Shown here in pieces: positions 21,339 to 22,196 of a DNA stretch of 22,196 bases (positions are counted from its first letter, which is position 1; the number at the start of each line of letters is the position of its first letter). The DNA comes from Candidatus Pacearchaeota archaeon. Lineage in GTDB: Archaea; Nanoarchaeota; Nanoarchaeia; Pacearchaeales; GW2011-AR1. Location: assembly GCA_023228245.1 (NCBI GenBank), contig JALOBN010000041.1, positions 1-22,196 of the forward strand, written 5' to 3'. The translations under genes and the position numbers were made by a program. The notes beneath the pieces are model-generated. The model had not been told where the DNA came from and made no database searches. It saw nothing but the letters and a program-made list of their open reading frames with translations.

Positions 21339-21556
21339 TACGCATTGCCTGTTTTATTTACCGTCCATGCAGACTTATTTCCCAAAAGACATTCAAAGCA
21401 CTGGTTAACGATGCCACGTTCAAGGGTCCATTTATCCATGGTAAAGATCTCGCCACAATCACAGCGGACAAGATAGAGTTTGACGGTATCAATTTCGTCA
21501 GATTCTTTTAGGACTTTGAGGCCGCCGAAGCGTCTACCAATAAGTTCATCAAGCAC
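21338..21556 (-). CDS. Zinc-ribbon protein of the phage HNH-associated type
   Basis: 72 aa using GTG at 21556, with AGGAAGGA just upstream; an earlier GTG at 21598 would overlap the previous gene by 50 nt. The sequence ELIGRRFGGLKVLKESDE and YLVRCDCGEIFTMDKWTLER then GIVNQCFECLLG contains C32-x-C34 and C53-x2-C56. This is the 'G-RFGRLTV...CRCDCG...CxxC' zinc domain commonly fused to phage HNH/AP2-like proteins. It overlaps the end of the 161-aa protein by 8 nt and TerL by 1 nt. Probably DNA-binding. Confidence 0.75.
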   Translation of the reverse strand: MLDELIGRRFGGLKVLKESDEIDTVKLYLVRCDCGEIFTMDKWTLERGIVNQCFECLLGNKSAWTVNKTGNA

Positions 21557-22034
21557 GGCGGTCCTTCCTGTAAGGGATACAGCTATAGCAGCGTACACTC
21601 TGTAGCGCTTTACGTAGTCGTTGTCCCGTTACGCGTTTTTCTACCTTACACCGCGTACAACGGCACACATAATAACGTGAGCCTTTTTCAGAGTGTAAGT
21701 AAGAAAATACATCCCAGGAGCCTAAAGTTTTACCAACCATATAGTCTTTATATTCAGGGCGGTGACAGAGAACTGCTTCGCTTCTTGAAGTCCAATAACA
21801 ATTTTCAGGGCTATATCCTTCAAAGAACTTGCGTCTATTTAATACCTTGCCCTTCGGAGGAACTCCCATATCATCAACAAAACTCTTAAAGTCTTTCCAG
21901 CGTTCACATATGGTGAGCGGCCTACCATATTTTTTTTCAAAGAGTTGAGCATTTATTTTAAGTCTTGCCCAAGTAGAATAGATGGCATTACGACTTGTTC
22001 GAGCGTATTTATGATAGGGTCTTACGTTTTTCAT
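21549..22034 (-). CDS. HNH-like/AP2-type phage protein with zinc ribbon
   Basis: 161 aa; AAAGGA precedes the ATG. Residues ~16-92 (AIYSTWARLKINAQLFEKKY, ICERWKDFKSFVDDMGVPPK, FFEGYSPENCYWTSRSEAVL) match the common phage homing-endonuclease-like motif W...R...CERW-F-DMG...Y-P-NC-W. The usual catalytic Asp-Arg after the G-P-P loop reads LNRRKFFEG here, so cleavage activity is uncertain. Residues ~98-155 form a zinc domain (VGKTLGSWDVFSYLHSEKGS; C124-x-C126-x2-C129 and C149-x2-C152), the same type found in the next ORF. May be a free-standing homing endonuclease or a DNA-binding relic. Confidence 0.7.
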   Translation of the reverse strand: MKNVRPYHKYARTSRNAIYSTWARLKINAQLFEKKYGRPLTICERWKDFKSFVDDMGVPPKGKVLNRRKFFEGYSPENCYWTSRSEAVLCHRPEYKDYMVGKTLGSWDVFSYLHSEKGSRYYVCRCTRCKVEKRVTGQRLRKALQSVRCYSCIPYRKDRRA

Positions 22035-22196
22035 CGCGGTCCTTTTTATCGGCTACTTCCTTGGTCTCTTCTGCTTTAGGCATCTCTATTTCAGTAATGA
22101 CATAGTTAGGCTTACCCGCATCAGCGATCTTAGTCTTAAGGGCAGCTATCTCGTTGTCCTTGTTAACATAGTCTTCGTCATAGATACGTTGGCTGG
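22009..22196 (-). CDS. C-terminal fragment of a charged protein, cut by window edge
   Basis: Read directly from the sequence: 61 codons from the right edge to TAA 22011-22009, including SQRIYDEDYVNKDNEIAALK and ending EVADKKDRDEKRKTLS. Rich in Lys, Glu and Asp; likely a coiled or disordered C-terminal tail. It overlaps the HNH-like gene start by 26 nt. The long overlap suggests the HNH-like module was inserted at the end of this gene. Identity unknown. Confidence 0.6.
   Translation of the reverse strand, partial: SQRIYDEDYVNKDNEIAALKTKIADAGKPNYVITEIEMPKAEETKEVADKKDRDEKRKTLS

Noticed and set aside
1..22196. CRISPR array, tRNA, rRNA or IS element
   Set aside because: No regularly spaced identical repeats, cloverleaf-like segments, or transposase with terminal inverted repeats were found by eye on either strand.

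Overview
This window looks like the virion-assembly half of a tailed, podovirus-type phage or prophage. It carries a large terminase, a P22-type portal, a scaffold-like protein, a major capsid protein resembling the N4-gp56 family, tail proteins and two probable DNA-ejection proteins. Almost everything is read from the minus strand in one long, tightly packed gene train, with many 1-4 nt stop/start overlaps. Base composition is moderate. The host cannot be named from sequence alone. A secreted-looking ankyrin protein fits a bacterium that lives in or on eukaryotes, but that is inference.

Layout in transcription order, from right to left. First come a partial gene, an HNH/zinc-ribbon protein and a second zinc-ribbon ORF (22196-21338). 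Next is TerL, interrupted by a 157-residue mini-intein (21338-19503). A block of small accessory genes follows: a Cys-rich protein, the ankyrin protein, two small membrane proteins, a small soluble protein and a MerR/excisionase-type HTH protein (19503-17492). The portal (17324-15267) leads into a previously hidden lipoprotein gene and several very small basic genes, including a DnaG-type zinc finger (15270-13812). After that come a conserved protein of unknown function, the scaffold-like protein, a membrane peptide, a small chimera that copies the capsid protein's N-terminus, and a helical protein (13790-11823). A 370-nt gap holds a terminator, a promoter and three repeated hairpins just ahead of the major capsid gene. 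That gene is split by a 203-nt group I intron (11440-10290). Virion, adaptor and tail genes and ejection proteins fill 10274-1898. A small plus-strand module (RHH regulator plus a 44-aa membrane peptide, 1558-1897) separates these from a heptad-repeat fibre gene (1421-384). The left edge cuts a last gene.

The most striking point is that two unrelated self-splicing elements sit in the two hallmark genes: a protein intein in TerL and an ORF-less group I intron in the capsid gene. Neither carries its own endonuclease, while a free-standing HNH-like gene lies next to terL. The raw capsid reading frame ends inside the intron, so automatic annotation would report a truncated capsid with a false C-terminus and lose the true last 38 residues. 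Other notable points are the chimeric mini-capsid ORF, the leader repeats, the frequent G5-G7 ribosome-binding tracts and a two-way hairpin in front of one gene.
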